In this document: positions 10,309-21,394 of the stretch, one piece after another | Numbering within the stretch: position 1 is the first letter of the stretch | How the letters are laid out: every line of letters starts with the position of its first letter | Assembly (NCBI GenBank): GCA_021816625.1 | Contig: JAKAXM010000004.1 | Coordinates: 62,001-126,000 of the forward strand | Reading direction: 5' to 3' | DNA length: 64,000 nt | From: Pseudomonadota bacterium | Lineage (GTDB): Bacteria > Pseudomonadota > Gammaproteobacteria > Acidiferrobacterales > Acidiferrobacteraceae | Notes under the pieces: model-generated | The model's database searches: none | Told to the model about the DNA's origin: nothing | What the model saw: the letters and a program-made list of their open reading frames with translations, nothing else | Program-made: the position numbers and the translations under genes

Positions 10309-10909
10309 CGAGTCGCGTTTGGTCATTCTCTCCGCCCCGAGCGGTGCCGGGAAAAGCAGCCTTGCCAAGGCCCTGGCCGCCGATCCGCGTTTCGGGATCT
10401 CGGTGTCGCATACCACGCGGCCGCCGCGCCCTGGGGAGCAGGACGGTGTCCATTATCACTTCGTCGATCAGGCGGCCTTCGACCGGCTGGTCGCTGAACA
10501 GGCCTTTCTCGAGCATGCCTGCGTGTTCGGTAACCGCTACGGTACCACGCGGCTGGCCGTCGAGACGCTCATGGCCCAAGGCCGTCACGTCCTCCTCGAT
10601 ATCGACTGGCAGGGGGCGCGCCGCATCAAGGCCTTGTGGCCGCAGGCCCTGTCCATCTTTATTCTGCCCCCGTCGCTCGCGGCCCTGGAGCAGCGGCTAC
10701 GCGATCGCGGTCAGGATGACGAGTCGGTCATCGCCGCGCGCATGGGTAAGGCCCGCGCCGAGATCGCGCATGCCGGGGAATTCGATCACGTGGTGGTGAA
10801 CGATGAATTTGCCGAGGCGCTGGCCGATTTAAAGACCTTGATTGCCGAAGGGCGGGTGCGCCGGCCGGTGCGCTGCGATCCCGCGATCTTCACGCCTACC
10901 GGCGCTTGA
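10298..10909 (+). CDS. gmk: Guanylate kinase
   Basis: LVILSAPSGAGKSSLAKAL; SVSHTTRPPRPGEQDGVHYHF; LLDIDWQGARRIK. Confidence 0.96.
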   Translation: MSNNESRLVILSAPSGAGKSSLAKALAADPRFGISVSHTTRPPRPGEQDGVHYHFVDQAAFDRLVAEQAFLEHACVFGNRYGTTRLAVETLMAQGRHVLLDIDWQGARRIKALWPQALSIFILPPSLAALEQRLRDRGQDDESVIAARMGKARAEIAHAGEFDHVVVNDEFAEALADLKTLIAEGRVRRPVRCDPAIFTPTGA

Positions 10910-10952
10910 GCGGATTTGCTAGACTTCCTATCTTGACCCAGAGGAACAGTGT

Positions 10953-11234
10953 ATGGCTCGTATCACCGTTGAGGATTGTCTTGCGCATGTCGAGAACCGG
11001 TTTCAGCTGGTTCTGGTGGCGGCCCGCCGCGCTCGGCAGCTCGCCTCGGGAGCCGAACCGTGCGTGCCTCGTGAGAACGATAAGCCGACGGTCTTGGCGC
11101 TCCGCGAAATCGCCGAAGGTTATGTGACGAACGCCATCTTAGACGACAATCCAGAGACGGGACTGGAGGCCGACGATGACGCCGTTCTCTCCATCGGAGC
11201 AGGTGGCGACACAAGCCCAGCTCCCAGCCCCTGA
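10953..11234 (+). CDS. rpoZ: DNA-directed RNA polymerase omega subunit
   Basis: [36 protein letters not shown]...[16 protein letters not shown]. Confidence 0.95.
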   Translation: MARITVEDCLAHVENRFQLVLVAARRARQLASGAEPCVPRENDKPTVLALREIAEGYVTNAILDDNPETGLEADDDAVLSIGAGGDTSPAPSP

Positions 11235-13359
11235 AGGGGCAGGCCAGGCGGCCGTTTCGTTTCATGTAAGCGATCTCCTTGCCGTGCTCGAGACCTATCT
11301 CGGGCGCGAGGAGATCGCGATGATTTATCGCGCCTACCTGTTCGGCGCCGAGGCGCATGAAGGCCAGTGCCGGCGCAGCGGCGAGCCCTACATCTATCAC
11401 CCCCTCGAAGTCGCCCGGCTGCTGGCCAGTCTGCGCCTCGATGCGACCTGTCTCAGCGCGGCCATCCTCCATGACGTCATCGAGGATACGGGGCGGCGCA
11501 AGGATGAGATCATCGCCCAGTTCGGCCCGGAGGCGGCCGAGCTCGTCGATGGTGTGAGCAAGATCGGCCAGATCGAGTTCGAGAACAAGGAAGAAGAGCA
11601 GGCCGAAAACTTCCGCAAGATGTTGCTTGCCATGGCGCGCGACATCCGCGTCGTGCTCATAAAGCTCGCCGACCGCCTCCACAACATGCGCACCATCCGC
11701 GTCCTGTCGCCGGTCCGGCAGCGGGCCATTGCCCGCGAGACGCTCGATATCTATGCCCCGATCGCCAATCGCCTGGGTCTCCACAACTGGTCTGTTGAAC
11801 TCGAGGACCTGTCCTTTGCGATCCTCTACCCGCTGCGTTACCGTATCCTGCAGGAGGCCGTGCGCAAACGGCATGGCAACCGCAAGGCCTTGGTCGACAA
11901 GGTCTGCGCGGCCATCGTCGAGCAACTGCAGCGCGAAGGTCTTGCGGGCGATGTGTCTGGACGCGAGAAGAACCTCTATGGCATCTATAGCAAGATGCGG
12001 CAAAAGGGCCTGTCGTTCGAACAGGTCTACGACCTGCTTGCGTTTCGCATCGTGGTGGATAAGGTCGACACCTGTTACCGGGCCCTGGGCGTCATCCACA
12101 ATCTCTATAAGCCCATACCGGGACGCTTCAAAGATTACATCGCGATACCGAAGACCAATGGTTATCAATCGTTGCACACCGTCGTGTTCGGACCGTTTGG
12201 AGTATTGATCGAGATCCAGATCCGCACCGAGGACATGCATCGCGTCGCGGAAAATGGGGTCGCCGCCCACTGGCTGTACAAGACCGGTGATGTGGGTATG
12301 CAAAAGCGCGCCCTGCAATGGCTGCAGGGTCTGATGGAGACCCAGCAGCAGGCCGGTAACCCGCAAGAGTTTCTCGAACATCTAAAGATCGACCTCTTCC
12401 CCGACGAGGTCTATGTGTTTACCCCCAACGGGGACATCAAGAAGTTGCCGCGCGGCGCGACCGTGATCGATTTTGCCTACGAGGTCCACACCGATATCGG
12501 TAAACGCTGCGCCGGGGCGCGGATCAATCATCAGCTAGTCCCGATGCGCACGGTCTTGCGTAACGGGGATCATGTCGAGGTCATTACCTCGGCCTATAGC
12601 GCGCCGCACCCCTCCTGGCTAAACTCGGTCGTGACCGGCAAGGCCCGCGCCCATATCCGCAATTATCTGAAAAACCTGCGCCGCGACGAGGCTATAAGCC
12701 TAGGCGACCGTTTTTTGGCCAAGGCCTTGCAATCACTGGGTCACAGCGGCCCGGTGTCCGAGGAGGCCCGTGCCGCCCTGCTCGCCACCCTCAAGATGAA
12801 ATCCTGGGATGACGTGCTCGCCGATATCGGGCTCGGCACGCGGATCGCCGCGGTGGTTGCCCGGCAGTTGCTTCCGGATGTCCCGGCCCCGTCGCTCGTC
12901 CCCTCCCGGGCCCCCGGTACGATCGCCATTCGGGGCACTGAGGGCGCGGTGGTCAATTACGCCCGCTGTTGCCGGCCGATACCAGGGGACCCTGTGTTGG
13001 GTTTCCTGACGGCGGGGCGGGGGATCACGGTCCACACCGAGGACTGCCCCAACGTGGCGGAGTACCGCAAACACCCCGAGAAATGGATAGATATCCAGTG
13101 GGAGAGCGGCATCGAGGGCGCATGGCCGGTCGCCATTCGCGTCGAGGTGAAGAATCGCCGCGGCGTATTGGCCACGGTCGCGGCGGCTATGTCGGAGATG
13201 GACGCCAACATCGATACGGTATCTATCGATGAACGCGACGGTCAGGACACCGCCATGGATTTTGTGATCGAGGTCCACAATCGCGCCCATCTCGCGCGCA
13301 TCATGCGCCGCATCCGCTCCCAGGAGGCGGTGGTCCGTATCAACCGTAAACGAGGGTAA
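11176..13359 (+). CDS. spoT: Bifunctional (p)ppGpp synthetase/hydrolase (SpoT/RelA family)
   Basis: HD region [15 protein letters not shown]...ILHDVIEDT; synthetase [44 protein letters not shown]-term ACT. Confidence 0.95.
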   Translation: MTPFSPSEQVATQAQLPAPEGAGQAAVSFHVSDLLAVLETYLGREEIAMIYRAYLFGAEAHEGQCRRSGEPYIYHPLEVARLLASLRLDATCLSAAILHDVIEDTGRRKDEIIAQFGPEAAELVDGVSKIGQIEFENKEEEQAENFRKMLLAMARDIRVVLIKLADRLHNMRTIRVLSPVRQRAIARETLDIYAPIANRLGLHNWSVELEDLSFAILYPLRYRILQEAVRKRHGNRKALVDKVCAAIVEQLQREGLAGDVSGREKNLYGIYSKMRQKGLSFEQVYDLLAFRIVVDKVDTCYRALGVIHNLYKPIPGRFKDYIAIPKTNGYQSLHTVVFGPFGVLIEIQIRTEDMHRVAENGVAAHWLYKTGDVGMQKRALQWLQGLMETQQQAGNPQEFLEHLKIDLFPDEVYVFTPNGDIKKLPRGATVIDFAYEVHTDIGKRCAGARINHQLVPMRTVLRNGDHVEVITSAYSAPHPSWLNSVVTGKARAHIRNYLKNLRRDEAISLGDRFLAKALQSLGHSGPVSEEARAALLATLKMKSWDDVLADIGLGTRIAAVVARQLLPDVPAPSLVPSRAPGTIAIRGTEGAVVNYARCCRPIPGDPVLGFLTAGRGITVHTEDCPNVAEYRKHPEKWIDIQWESGIEGAWPVAIRVEVKNRRGVLATVAAAMSEMDANIDTVSIDERDGQDTAMDFVIEVHNRAHLARIMRRIRSQEAVVRINRKRG

Positions 13360-13361
13360 CC

Positions 13362-13745
13362 ATGTCTTTCCGCGTCATCGAGACCGACCGCGCGCCGCGC
13401 GCCATCGGCACCTACTCGCAGGCCGTGCAGTCCGGCTCGCTCGTGTTCGTGTCGGGCCAGATCCCGCTTGACCCGCGCACCATGACGCTCGTGTCGGAAG
13501 ACCCGCGCGCGCAGATCGTGCAGGTCTTCGCCAACCTCGAGGCCGTGATCGCCGCAGCCGGCGGGGACTTCCGGCGGATCGTTAAGCTATCGGTCTTTCT
13601 GACCGATCTCGCCCACTTCCCTTTGGTAAATGAGGTGATGGCCGAACGATTTGAGCCACCTTTCCCAGCGCGCTCGGCCATCGGGGTCGCGGCGCTCCCC
13701 CGCGGCGCGAAAGTCGAAATGGATGTCATCCTCGACCTCGCCTGA
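13362..13745 (+). CDS. ridA: RidA-family reactive intermediate/imine deaminase
   Basis: [31 protein letters not shown]...[24 protein letters not shown]. Confidence 0.95.
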   Translation: MSFRVIETDRAPRAIGTYSQAVQSGSLVFVSGQIPLDPRTMTLVSEDPRAQIVQVFANLEAVIAAAGGDFRRIVKLSVFLTDLAHFPLVNEVMAERFEPPFPARSAIGVAALPRGAKVEMDVILDLA

Positions 13746-13782
13746 TTCTGTTGCGCTCCCCGTCTGGGAGCAGCCGGTAACC

Positions 13783-15783
13783 ATGCTCCCGGGCGTCGGG
13801 CCTGCCTTTGCGAAGAAGCTCGCGCGCCTGGGGCTTTATACCCTGGGCGATCTCGTTTTTCATCTGCCCGCGCGCTATGAGGACCGCACGCGCGTGCGGC
13901 TGGTACGAGAGGCGGGTGTGGGTCAGCCGGTCGTGGTGCAGGGCGAGGTCTTGGCGGTCGCCGTTACCCGCCGCGGCCGGCCCTCCCTGTTCGTGGAGAT
14001 GACCGATTCAGGCAGGCGTTTCGGACTACGGTTCTTCCATTTCAGTGAGATCCAGCGGCGTCATTTTGTCCCCGGCGATCAGATTATGGCCTTTGGCGAG
14101 TTGCGCGCGGGCGCTGCGGGTCTCGAGATGGTGCACCCCGAGTATCGCCGTGCTGCCGAAGGGTCTTTGTGCGAGGCGACATTGACGCCGGTCTATCCGG
14201 CCACCGCAGGGCTCAATCCGCGAGCGCTGCGGCGTGTCATCCGCGCAGCGCTTGCCGGGGTCATGCCTGCGCTCATCGATTATCTGCCGGCAGGATCTGC
14301 GCCACCCGGTCCGCCACTCGCTGACGCCTTGCAGCTCTTGCACGGCCCACCGCCCGGCTCTGATCTGGCTGGTGCCCGCGCACGGCTGGCCTTCGAAGAG
14401 CTTGCAACCCATCACGCCCATCTCCTGACCTTGCGCCGCGGCCTGGGACGCGCCGGGGCGGCACCCTGCCGGGGATCGGGACAACTGCTCGCGGCCTTCC
14501 TGCAGGGATTGCCGTTTGCCCCCACGGCCGCGCAACAGAAGGTCATAGCGGAGATCCGCGCCGATCTCGCGCGCGGACGGCCGATGCGCCGCCTGTTGCA
14601 GGGTGACGTGGGTTCGGGCAAGACCCTGGTCGCCGCGGCCGCCGCTTTGATTGTCATCGAGGCGGGCTACCAGGCCGCGGTGATGGCACCGACCGAGCTC
14701 CTGGCCCGCCAGCACCTGGAGACCTTCAGCGCTTGGTTTATGCCCCTCGGTATCGAGCCCGTCGGCCTCATGCGCTCCACGGCCCGGGCGCAGGCGCGCG
14801 CCCAGATCGCCGATGGGCGCGGCGCGCTCGTGGTCGGGACCCAGGCCTTGTTTCAGGACAGCGTGCGTTTTGCGCGGCTAGGACTCGTTGTCATCGATGA
14901 GCAGCACCGCTTTGGCGTGCAGGAGCGCCAGGCCTTGAGTGCCAAGGGACAGACGGGGCGCCGCCAGGCCCACCTGCTCGCGATGAGCGCCACTCCGATC
15001 CCGCGCACCCTGGCGCAGAGCGTGTACGCCGACCTCGATGTCTCGATCCTCGCGGAACGGCCCCCCGGGCGGGCCCCCGTTACGACGACGGCGCTCGCCG
15101 AGGGTCGTCGCGCCGAGGTGGTGGCGCGGGTGTACGAGGCCTGCCGGGCTGGCGCCAAGGCCTACTGGGTGTGTCCGCTGATCGCGGAGGGCGAGTCGGA
15201 CCTGAAGGCCGCTTTGGCCCTCCATGCGGAGCTCGCGCAGGCGCTACGCGGGGTGACCGTCGGCCTCATTCATGGTCGTCTGAAGGCGTCGGACAAGGAG
15301 CGCGTCATGGAAGACTTTGCGCGGGGAGCGACGCAGGTCCTGGTAGCCACGACCGTGATCGAGGTGGGGGTCGACGTTCCGGACGCCCGCCTGCTCGTGA
15401 TCGAGAATGCCGAGCGCCTGGGTCTTGCGCAACTGCACCAGCTGCGCGGACGCATCGGCCGGGGCGGTCTGCCTGGGCATTGCGTCCTGCTCTACAAGCC
15501 GCCGCTTGGTGATCTCGCGCGCGAGCGCATCGCCTGTCTGCGTGCCACAGACGATGGTTTCCTGATTGCGCGTCGTGACCTGGAACTGCGGGGCACGGGC
15601 GAGATCTTCGGGGCCCGCCAGACGGGGCTACCGGGATTCCGGGTAGCGGATTTGCTCCGCGACGAGGCCTTGCTGCCCCAGGTCGCGCAGAGCGCGGCGC
15701 AGCTTGCCCAAGGGGATGGGGCCTGTCTTGCCGGCCTCCGGCGTCGCTGGCTACGCGAGCGCCATGCCTTGGCGCAGGCGTGA
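13783..15783 (+). CDS. recG: ATP-dependent DNA helicase RecG (first in-frame ATG after ridA taken as start; ORF track extends upstream)
   Basis: MLPGVGPAFAKKLARLGLYTLGDLVFHLPARYEDRT; LLQGDVGSGKT; DEQHRFGVQERQAL; ATTVIEVGVDVPDA; LHQLRGRIGRG. Confidence 0.94.
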   Translation: MLPGVGPAFAKKLARLGLYTLGDLVFHLPARYEDRTRVRLVREAGVGQPVVVQGEVLAVAVTRRGRPSLFVEMTDSGRRFGLRFFHFSEIQRRHFVPGDQIMAFGELRAGAAGLEMVHPEYRRAAEGSLCEATLTPVYPATAGLNPRALRRVIRAALAGVMPALIDYLPAGSAPPGPPLADALQLLHGPPPGSDLAGARARLAFEELATHHAHLLTLRRGLGRAGAAPCRGSGQLLAAFLQGLPFAPTAAQQKVIAEIRADLARGRPMRRLLQGDVGSGKTLVAAAAALIVIEAGYQAAVMAPTELLARQHLETFSAWFMPLGIEPVGLMRSTARAQARAQIADGRGALVVGTQALFQDSVRFARLGLVVIDEQHRFGVQERQALSAKGQTGRRQAHLLAMSATPIPRTLAQSVYADLDVSILAERPPGRAPVTTTALAEGRRAEVVARVYEACRAGAKAYWVCPLIAEGESDLKAALALHAELAQALRGVTVGLIHGRLKASDKERVMEDFARGATQVLVATTVIEVGVDVPDARLLVIENAERLGLAQLHQLRGRIGRGGLPGHCVLLYKPPLGDLARERIACLRATDDGFLIARRDLELRGTGEIFGARQTGLPGFRVADLLRDEALLPQVAQSAAQLAQGDGACLAGLRRRWLRERHALAQA

Positions 15784-15936
15784 CCCAAGTCCGGTGACGC
15801 TGCTACCCTGGGACCTGGGGGCGGATGCGGGGAGGGCGGCCCCCGACCCCATGCGCTACAATGCCGCAACGTTCGCGGGCCGGTGAGTATCTCGGATGGC
15901 GCCGCATTGTCCACTATGACAGGAGGTGCACGGGAC

Positions 15937-16821
15937 ATGGAGACGCTCTCCGTCCTACGGTTTGACCGATTTTCTGCCTACCTGCGGCTCATGCGCCTGC
16001 ATCGCCCGATCGGCAGCCTACTGCTATTGTGGCCGACGCTATGGGCCCTTTGGATCGCAAGTGCCGGGCATCCGCGGCCGGTGCTGGTCGCAGTGTTCGT
16101 GGCCGGCGTTTTGCTCATGCGCTCGGCGGGCTGCGTCATCAATGATTACGCCGATCGCGAGGTGGATCCCCATGTATGGCGCACCAAGACGCGTCCGCTC
16201 GCGGTAGGTGAGGTCACGGCGCGCGAGGCCTTGGGGCTTTTTGTGGTGCTGTGTCTGCTCGCGGCCGGACTCGCTTTCTGGCTCAATGCTTTCACTATCG
16301 AACTCGCGGTCGTCGCCGTGGTCCTCGCGGCCTCCTATCCGTTTTTCAAGCGCTTCACCCATTTACCGCAGGTCTATTTGGGTCTCGCCTTCGGATGGGG
16401 TATCCCCATGGCCTTTGCCGCCGAGACCGATCACGTCCCGGCTACGGCCTGGGTGCTGCTCGCGGCCAATATCTTCTGGACGATTGCCTATGACACCGCT
16501 TATGCCATGGCCGATCGTGACGATGATCTAAAGATCGGCGTGAAATCCACCGCCATCCTGTTTGGTGACTGGGACCGGGTCATGGTCGCCGGCAGCCATA
16601 TCGTGGCGCTGGGGCTTTTGTATGGGGTCGGTGTCATGGCCGGCCTCGGCCGTCTCTACGACGCGGGCTTGGGGCTCGCCGCGGGTTTCGCCCTCTATGA
16701 GCAGCGCCTGCTATATGCACGCCGGCCGCTGGACTGTTTTCATGCCTTTCTCAACAATAACTGGTTTGGCGGCAGCGTCTTTGCGGGCCTTGTCGCCGCT
16801 TATCTCGGGAGGTCATTGTGA
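15937..16821 (+). CDS. ubiA: 4-hydroxybenzoate octaprenyltransferase (start uncertain, 15883 or 15937)
   Basis: LRLMRLHRPIGSLLLLWPTLWALWIA; NDYADREVDPHVWRTKTRPLA; YDTAYAMADRDDDLKIGVKSTAILFG. Confidence 0.93.
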   Translation: METLSVLRFDRFSAYLRLMRLHRPIGSLLLLWPTLWALWIASAGHPRPVLVAVFVAGVLLMRSAGCVINDYADREVDPHVWRTKTRPLAVGEVTAREALGLFVVLCLLAAGLAFWLNAFTIELAVVAVVLAASYPFFKRFTHLPQVYLGLAFGWGIPMAFAAETDHVPATAWVLLAANIFWTIAYDTAYAMADRDDDLKIGVKSTAILFGDWDRVMVAGSHIVALGLLYGVGVMAGLGRLYDAGLGLAAGFALYEQRLLYARRPLDCFHAFLNNNWFGGSVFAGLVAAYLGRSL

Positions 16822-17450
16822 AACTCTACGGTCACGCGACATCGCCTTATGTGCGCAAGGTGCGCATTGCCCTGCGGGAAAAGAATCTCCGCTTCGAGTG
16901 GGTACAGGAGGCGCCGGCCGATCCCGGTAACCATATTGCCGATCTGAATCCTTTGGGGAAGGTGCCGGTGCTGGAGACCGACGAGGGTCGCGTATTCTTC
17001 GATTCGGCCTTGATCCTCGAGTACATCGATGGCCTGACCCCCGAGCGCCTCATCCCGGCTACGGGGCAGCCCGAACGGCTGCCTGTGCTACTCTGGAATA
17101 CCTTGGGGTCGGGGATCGTCGACGCGACCGTCGCCCGTCTCCTCGAGGACCGGCGCCCCGCCGAACAGAAGTCGCAGGCCCTGATCGCGCGTCAGGAGGA
17201 AAAGATCGCGCGCTCACTTGCGTGGGCCGATAAGGCAGACAAGGGCCGCGCCTACCTCGTCGCCGACCGCTTCAGTTTGGCGGATCTAGGGCTCGCTCTG
17301 GCGCTCGAATATATAGATTTTCGCTATCCGCATCCCTGGCGAGAACGGCATCCGCGACTCGCGCGCTGGCTGGCCGGGATTAGTACGCGCGGTTCCTTCG
17401 CGGAGACCATGCCGCCGGGGATGGAGAAGGTGTTGGACGGCCCGCACTGA
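16818..17450 (+). CDS. Glutathione S-transferase family protein
   Basis: MKLYGHATSPYVRKVRIALREKNLRFEWVQ...LNPLGKVPVLETDEGRVFFDSALILEYID. Confidence 0.9.
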   Translation: MKLYGHATSPYVRKVRIALREKNLRFEWVQEAPADPGNHIADLNPLGKVPVLETDEGRVFFDSALILEYIDGLTPERLIPATGQPERLPVLLWNTLGSGIVDATVARLLEDRRPAEQKSQALIARQEEKIARSLAWADKADKGRAYLVADRFSLADLGLALALEYIDFRYPHPWRERHPRLARWLAGISTRGSFAETMPPGMEKVLDGPH

Positions 17451-17462
17451 GGGCCGCTCGGG

Positions 17463-18455
17463 ATGATTGCAGTCGTCATCCTTGCGGTGGCCTTGCCCGT
17501 GATCCTAGCCGGCGCTGAGCTCTTTACCAACGCCATCGAGCACGTCGGCGCGGCGTTTGGGGTATCGGAGGGCGTAACCGGCTCATTGCTCGCCGCGGTG
17601 GGCACGGCGCTGCCCGAGACGGCCGTCCCCGTCCTTGCGTCCTGGCACCAGGGGCCGGGCGCGCGCGTGGCGGTCGGCGCGGTCCTGGGCGCCCCCCTCA
17701 TGCTGTCGACCCTGACGCTTGGCGTCATGGGGCTTGCTGCGGCCCGCAGCCGCGGGTTCTCGGCGGCCCTGCGCCCGGAGCGCAGCGGCCTACGCCGCGA
17801 TCTGAACTGGTTTCTCGGACTGTTCGCGTTCTCGCTCGCGGGCCTTTTTTTCCCGCGCGGGCTCCCGCGTCAGCTGCTCGCTGCAGGTCTCGTGGCGGGC
17901 TATTTCGGCTATGTGCTGGTCACCGTACGGGCCTCCGCGGGGCTCGTGGCGGCGGGCCACGAGACCCTGGCCAAGGGTCCGCTGCATCTGGCGCGTATGG
18001 TCTTGGCCCGTCTGCCGGGCCTGCGCTACTGGCAGCTCCTCCTGGGTTTGATCGCCATACTCGCGGGCGCGCAAGGCTTCGTGGTGGGGGTGGAGCGGCT
18101 CGGTCAACAGCTGGCCATCCCTTTGCTTGCGCTGTCGCTTGTCATAGTTCCGATCGCGACCGAGCTACCCGAAAAGATCAATAGCGTGCTCTGGATCACG
18201 CGCCGCCAGGATACGCTGGCGTTTGGCAATATCACGGGTGCGCTCGTCTTTCAGGGGAGCCTCTTGCCGGCGCTTGGACTGACACTGACGCCGTGGCGTC
18301 CGACGGCCTTGCTGCTAGCCACCATGACCATCACGCTCGCGGGGGCGGGCTTGTTGCGGAGCCGTGTCGCCTGCCATCGCGAGATCCACCCCGTACACAT
18401 GCTCGCCGGCGGTCTGCTCTACACGGTATTTCTGAGTTATCTACTCGCGTCATGA
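17463..18455 (+). CDS. Sodium/calcium exchanger-family (CaCA) membrane protein
   Basis: Two internal repeats with alpha-repeat-like motifs GVTGSLLAAVGTALPETAVPVLA and LSLVIVPIATELPEKINSVLW; polytopic. Confidence 0.75.
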   Translation: MIAVVILAVALPVILAGAELFTNAIEHVGAAFGVSEGVTGSLLAAVGTALPETAVPVLASWHQGPGARVAVGAVLGAPLMLSTLTLGVMGLAAARSRGFSAALRPERSGLRRDLNWFLGLFAFSLAGLFFPRGLPRQLLAAGLVAGYFGYVLVTVRASAGLVAAGHETLAKGPLHLARMVLARLPGLRYWQLLLGLIAILAGAQGFVVGVERLGQQLAIPLLALSLVIVPIATELPEKINSVLWITRRQDTLAFGNITGALVFQGSLLPALGLTLTPWRPTALLLATMTITLAGAGLLRSRVACHREIHPVHMLAGGLLYTVFLSYLLAS

Positions 18456-19258
18456 ATCGATTCGCCGTCATGGGTTACCCCGTCAGCCATAGCCTCTCGC
18501 CGCGCATCCATTGCGCCTTTGGGGATCTCGTAGGGCGCCCGGTTTCTTACGAGCGGCGCGAGGTGCGCCCGCTTGGGCTCGCCACGGCCTTTGCCGCTTT
18601 CGTAAGGGACGGGGGGCGCGGGGCCAATGTGACGGTTCCCTTGAAGGGCGAGGCCTTTTCGTTGGCCCAACGCGTAACGGACCGCGCCCGCCGGGCGCAG
18701 GCCGTGAACACCTTGTACTATGAGGGCGACACCCTGGCAGGCGACAACACCGATGGCGTGGGTCTCATACGCGACCTCACGGTCAATCAGGGCCTCGTTC
18801 TCGCCGGCGCCCGAGTGCTGCTGCTCGGCGCCGGCGGGGCCGCCTGGGGTATCGCCGGCCCCTTGCTAGACGAGGGCCTGGCCGTGCTGGCCGTCGTCAA
18901 CCGTACGCCGGCGCGCGCGAAGCGTCTGGTCGCAGTCCTAGACGACGAACGGGTCTATCTGGGCGCGGAAGGGGCCGCTGCTGGTCCCTATGACCTCGTC
19001 ATCAACGCCACCGCCGCCGGTCTCGCCGGGGATCTGCCGGCGTTGCCGGCCGAGGCCTTCGCGGGGGCTGTCGTCTACGATCTGGTCTATGGGCCGGCGG
19101 CGCAGGCCTTTCTCGCGCACGCGCGCGCCCAGGGGGCCCGGCAAACGGTCGACGGCCTGGGCATGTTGGTCGAACAGGCGGCCGAATCCTTTTTTATTTG
19201 GCAGGGGGTGCGGCCGCCCACGGCCCCTGTGCTCGCCCAGTTGCGGTCCACGGCCTAG
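18452..19258 (+). CDS. aroE: Shikimate dehydrogenase
   Basis: MNRFAVMGYPVSHSLSPRIHCAFG; GANVTVPLKGEAF; AVNTLYYEGDTLAGDNTDGVGLIRDL; VLLLGAGGAAWGIAGPLL. Confidence 0.95.
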   Translation: MNRFAVMGYPVSHSLSPRIHCAFGDLVGRPVSYERREVRPLGLATAFAAFVRDGGRGANVTVPLKGEAFSLAQRVTDRARRAQAVNTLYYEGDTLAGDNTDGVGLIRDLTVNQGLVLAGARVLLLGAGGAAWGIAGPLLDEGLAVLAVVNRTPARAKRLVAVLDDERVYLGAEGAAAGPYDLVINATAAGLAGDLPALPAEAFAGAVVYDLVYGPAAQAFLAHARAQGARQTVDGLGMLVEQAAESFFIWQGVRPPTAPVLAQLRSTA

Positions 19259-19351
19259 CTAGTCGGGGCACTCCTGCCCGGGTCCGCGGTCCAGGATTTG
19301 GGGGCCGCGCCAGTCATGCTAGAGTAGGGTCCCGATACCAAAGGAGCGGCG

Positions 19352-21394
19352 ATGGCGCACGATAACCCCTTGTTGGCCTTGGATGGCCTGCCCCGTTTTG
19401 CGCATATCGAGCCGGACGCCATCCGCCCGGCGCTCGATACCATGCTCGCGCGCAGCAAGGCGATCGTGGAGGCGCATCTTGCGCAGCCGCCCGGGAGTGA
19501 CTGGGACGATGTCGTGGGGCCGCTCGAGCAGGCCGAGGTCGAGCTGCGCCGTTTCTGGTCCCCGATCGCGCATCTCAACGCCGTTGCCGACAGCGCCCCC
19601 CTGCGCGAGGCCTATAACGCAGGGCTTGCGCGGCTTACGGATTACCATACGAGCTACGCCCAGGACGAACGTATCTATCGCGCCTATAGCGCGGTGGCCG
19701 AGGGTCCCGCGTTCCCGCGCCTGAGCCGCGCCCGGCAGAAGGTGGTCACCAATGCCCTGCGCGACATGCGTCTGGCCGGCGTCGCGCTTCCCGCCGGACC
19801 CAAGGCGCGGTTCAAAGCGATTCAGGAGAAGCTCTCGGAGCTCACGAGCCGGTTCGAGCAGAATGTGTTGGATGCCACGGATGCCTATAGCCTCGTCATC
19901 ACCGATGAGACGCGGCTTGAGGGCATACCGCCCTCGGTGTTGGCTGCGGCCCGCAGCCACGCCCAAAAGCAGGGTCGCGACGGCTACCTCTTCACTCTCC
20001 AGGCGCCCAGCTATATCCCGGTCATGACCTATGCCCGTGACCGCGCCCTGCGGCGCACCCTGTACGAGGCCTATGTCACGCGCGCCGCACAGTCCGATCC
20101 GCACCACGACAACACGGCCCTGACCCAGGAGATCCTCGCCCTGCGCCAGGAGTCGGCGCACTTGCTCGGCTTCCCTCATTACGCGGATTATTCGCTTGCA
20201 ACCAAGATGGCGCGGGACGGAGCCGAGGTTCAGGCCTTTCTGCAAGACCTCGCGCGACGTAGCCGGCCCGCGGCCTTGCGCGAGTTGGCCGACCTGCGCA
20301 TCGAAGCCGACCGCGACGGAGTAAGTCTCGAGGCCTGGGATACCGCCTACTATAGTGAGCGGCTCAAAGAGCGACGTTTTCAGTTTTCCGAAGAGGATCT
20401 GCGACCCTATTTCCCGGTCCCGCGCGTCCTGCATGGCCTTTTCAAGCTGACCGAGCGGCTCTATGACGTGCGTATCGCGGCCCGCACGGATGTGGAGACA
20501 TGGCATCCCGACGTGCTGTTTTATGAAATTGCCGATACGGACGGTCGTGTCCGTGCCCAGTTTTACCTCGACTTATATGCGCGTGAGCGCAAGCGGGGCG
20601 GGGCCTGGATGGATGAGTGTTGCGTGCGCGCGGTGACGGCTGCCGGTGTGCGTTTGCCGGTCGCTTATCTCACATGCAATTTCTCGTCCCCGGGGCCCGA
20701 CCATCCCGCTTTATTGCGGCATGACGAGGTCGAGACCCTGTTCCATGAGTTCGGTCATGGGCTCCATCACATGCTGACGCGGGTCGACGAGCCGGCAGTC
20801 GCCGGGATCAACGGCGTCCCCTGGGATGCAGTGGAACTGCCGAGCCAGTTCATGGAAAACTTCTGCTGGGAACGCGAGGTGATCGACCTGATCGGTGCCC
20901 ACTACGAGACCGGCGCGCCCGTTCCGGATGAGCTTTTTGGGCGGCTGCGTTCGGCGCGCACCTTTCAGGCGGCCCTGCAGATGCTAAGACAGGTGGAGTT
21001 CGCGCTGTTTGATATTCGTCTGCACAGCGACTTTGATCCGGCCCAGGGGTCTGTGCACGCGCTCCTCGAGTCGGTGCGCGATGAGGTGGCGGTCATGAAG
21101 CCGCCGGCCTTCAATCGGTTCGAGAATAGTTTTACGCATATATTCGCTGGCGGCTATGCCGCGGGTTACTACAGTTATAAGTGGGCCGAGGTGCTATCGG
21201 CCGACGCCTTCGGCCCGTTTGCGGAACATGGTGTCTTTGACCGCACCACGGGACTGTCCTTTCTGCACAATATTCTCGAGCGGGGCGGCGAAGCCGATCC
21301 CCGCGAGCTGTTCGAGAAGTTCCGCGGCCGCGCGCCGTCCATAGACGCGCTGCTCAAACAAAGTGGACTCTACGAGACGGAGGGGACAGTATGA
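19352..21394 (+). CDS. prlC: Oligopeptidase A, M3 family metallopeptidase
   Basis: Zinc motif ETLFHEFGHGLHHML; PNLP-like N-term; FTHIFAGGYAAGYYSYKWAEVLSADAF. Confidence 0.95.
   Translation: MAHDNPLLALDGLPRFAHIEPDAIRPALDTMLARSKAIVEAHLAQPPGSDWDDVVGPLEQAEVELRRFWSPIAHLNAVADSAPLREAYNAGLARLTDYHTSYAQDERIYRAYSAVAEGPAFPRLSRARQKVVTNALRDMRLAGVALPAGPKARFKAIQEKLSELTSRFEQNVLDATDAYSLVITDETRLEGIPPSVLAAARSHAQKQGRDGYLFTLQAPSYIPVMTYARDRALRRTLYEAYVTRAAQSDPHHDNTALTQEILALRQESAHLLGFPHYADYSLATKMARDGAEVQAFLQDLARRSRPAALRELADLRIEADRDGVSLEAWDTAYYSERLKERRFQFSEEDLRPYFPVPRVLHGLFKLTERLYDVRIAARTDVETWHPDVLFYEIADTDGRVRAQFYLDLYARERKRGGAWMDECCVRAVTAAGVRLPVAYLTCNFSSPGPDHPALLRHDEVETLFHEFGHGLHHMLTRVDEPAVAGINGVPWDAVELPSQFMENFCWEREVIDLIGAHYETGAPVPDELFGRLRSARTFQAALQMLRQVEFALFDIRLHSDFDPAQGSVHALLESVRDEVAVMKPPAFNRFENSFTHIFAGGYAAGYYSYKWAEVLSADAFGPFAEHGVFDRTTGLSFLHNILERGGEADPRELFEKFRGRAPSIDALLKQSGLYETEGTV

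Noticed and set aside
10963-12381. 472-aa minus-strand ORF
   Set aside because: Antisense to rpoZ/spoT; no recognisable motifs.
19319-20506. 395-aa minus-strand ORF
   Set aside because: Antisense shadow of prlC.
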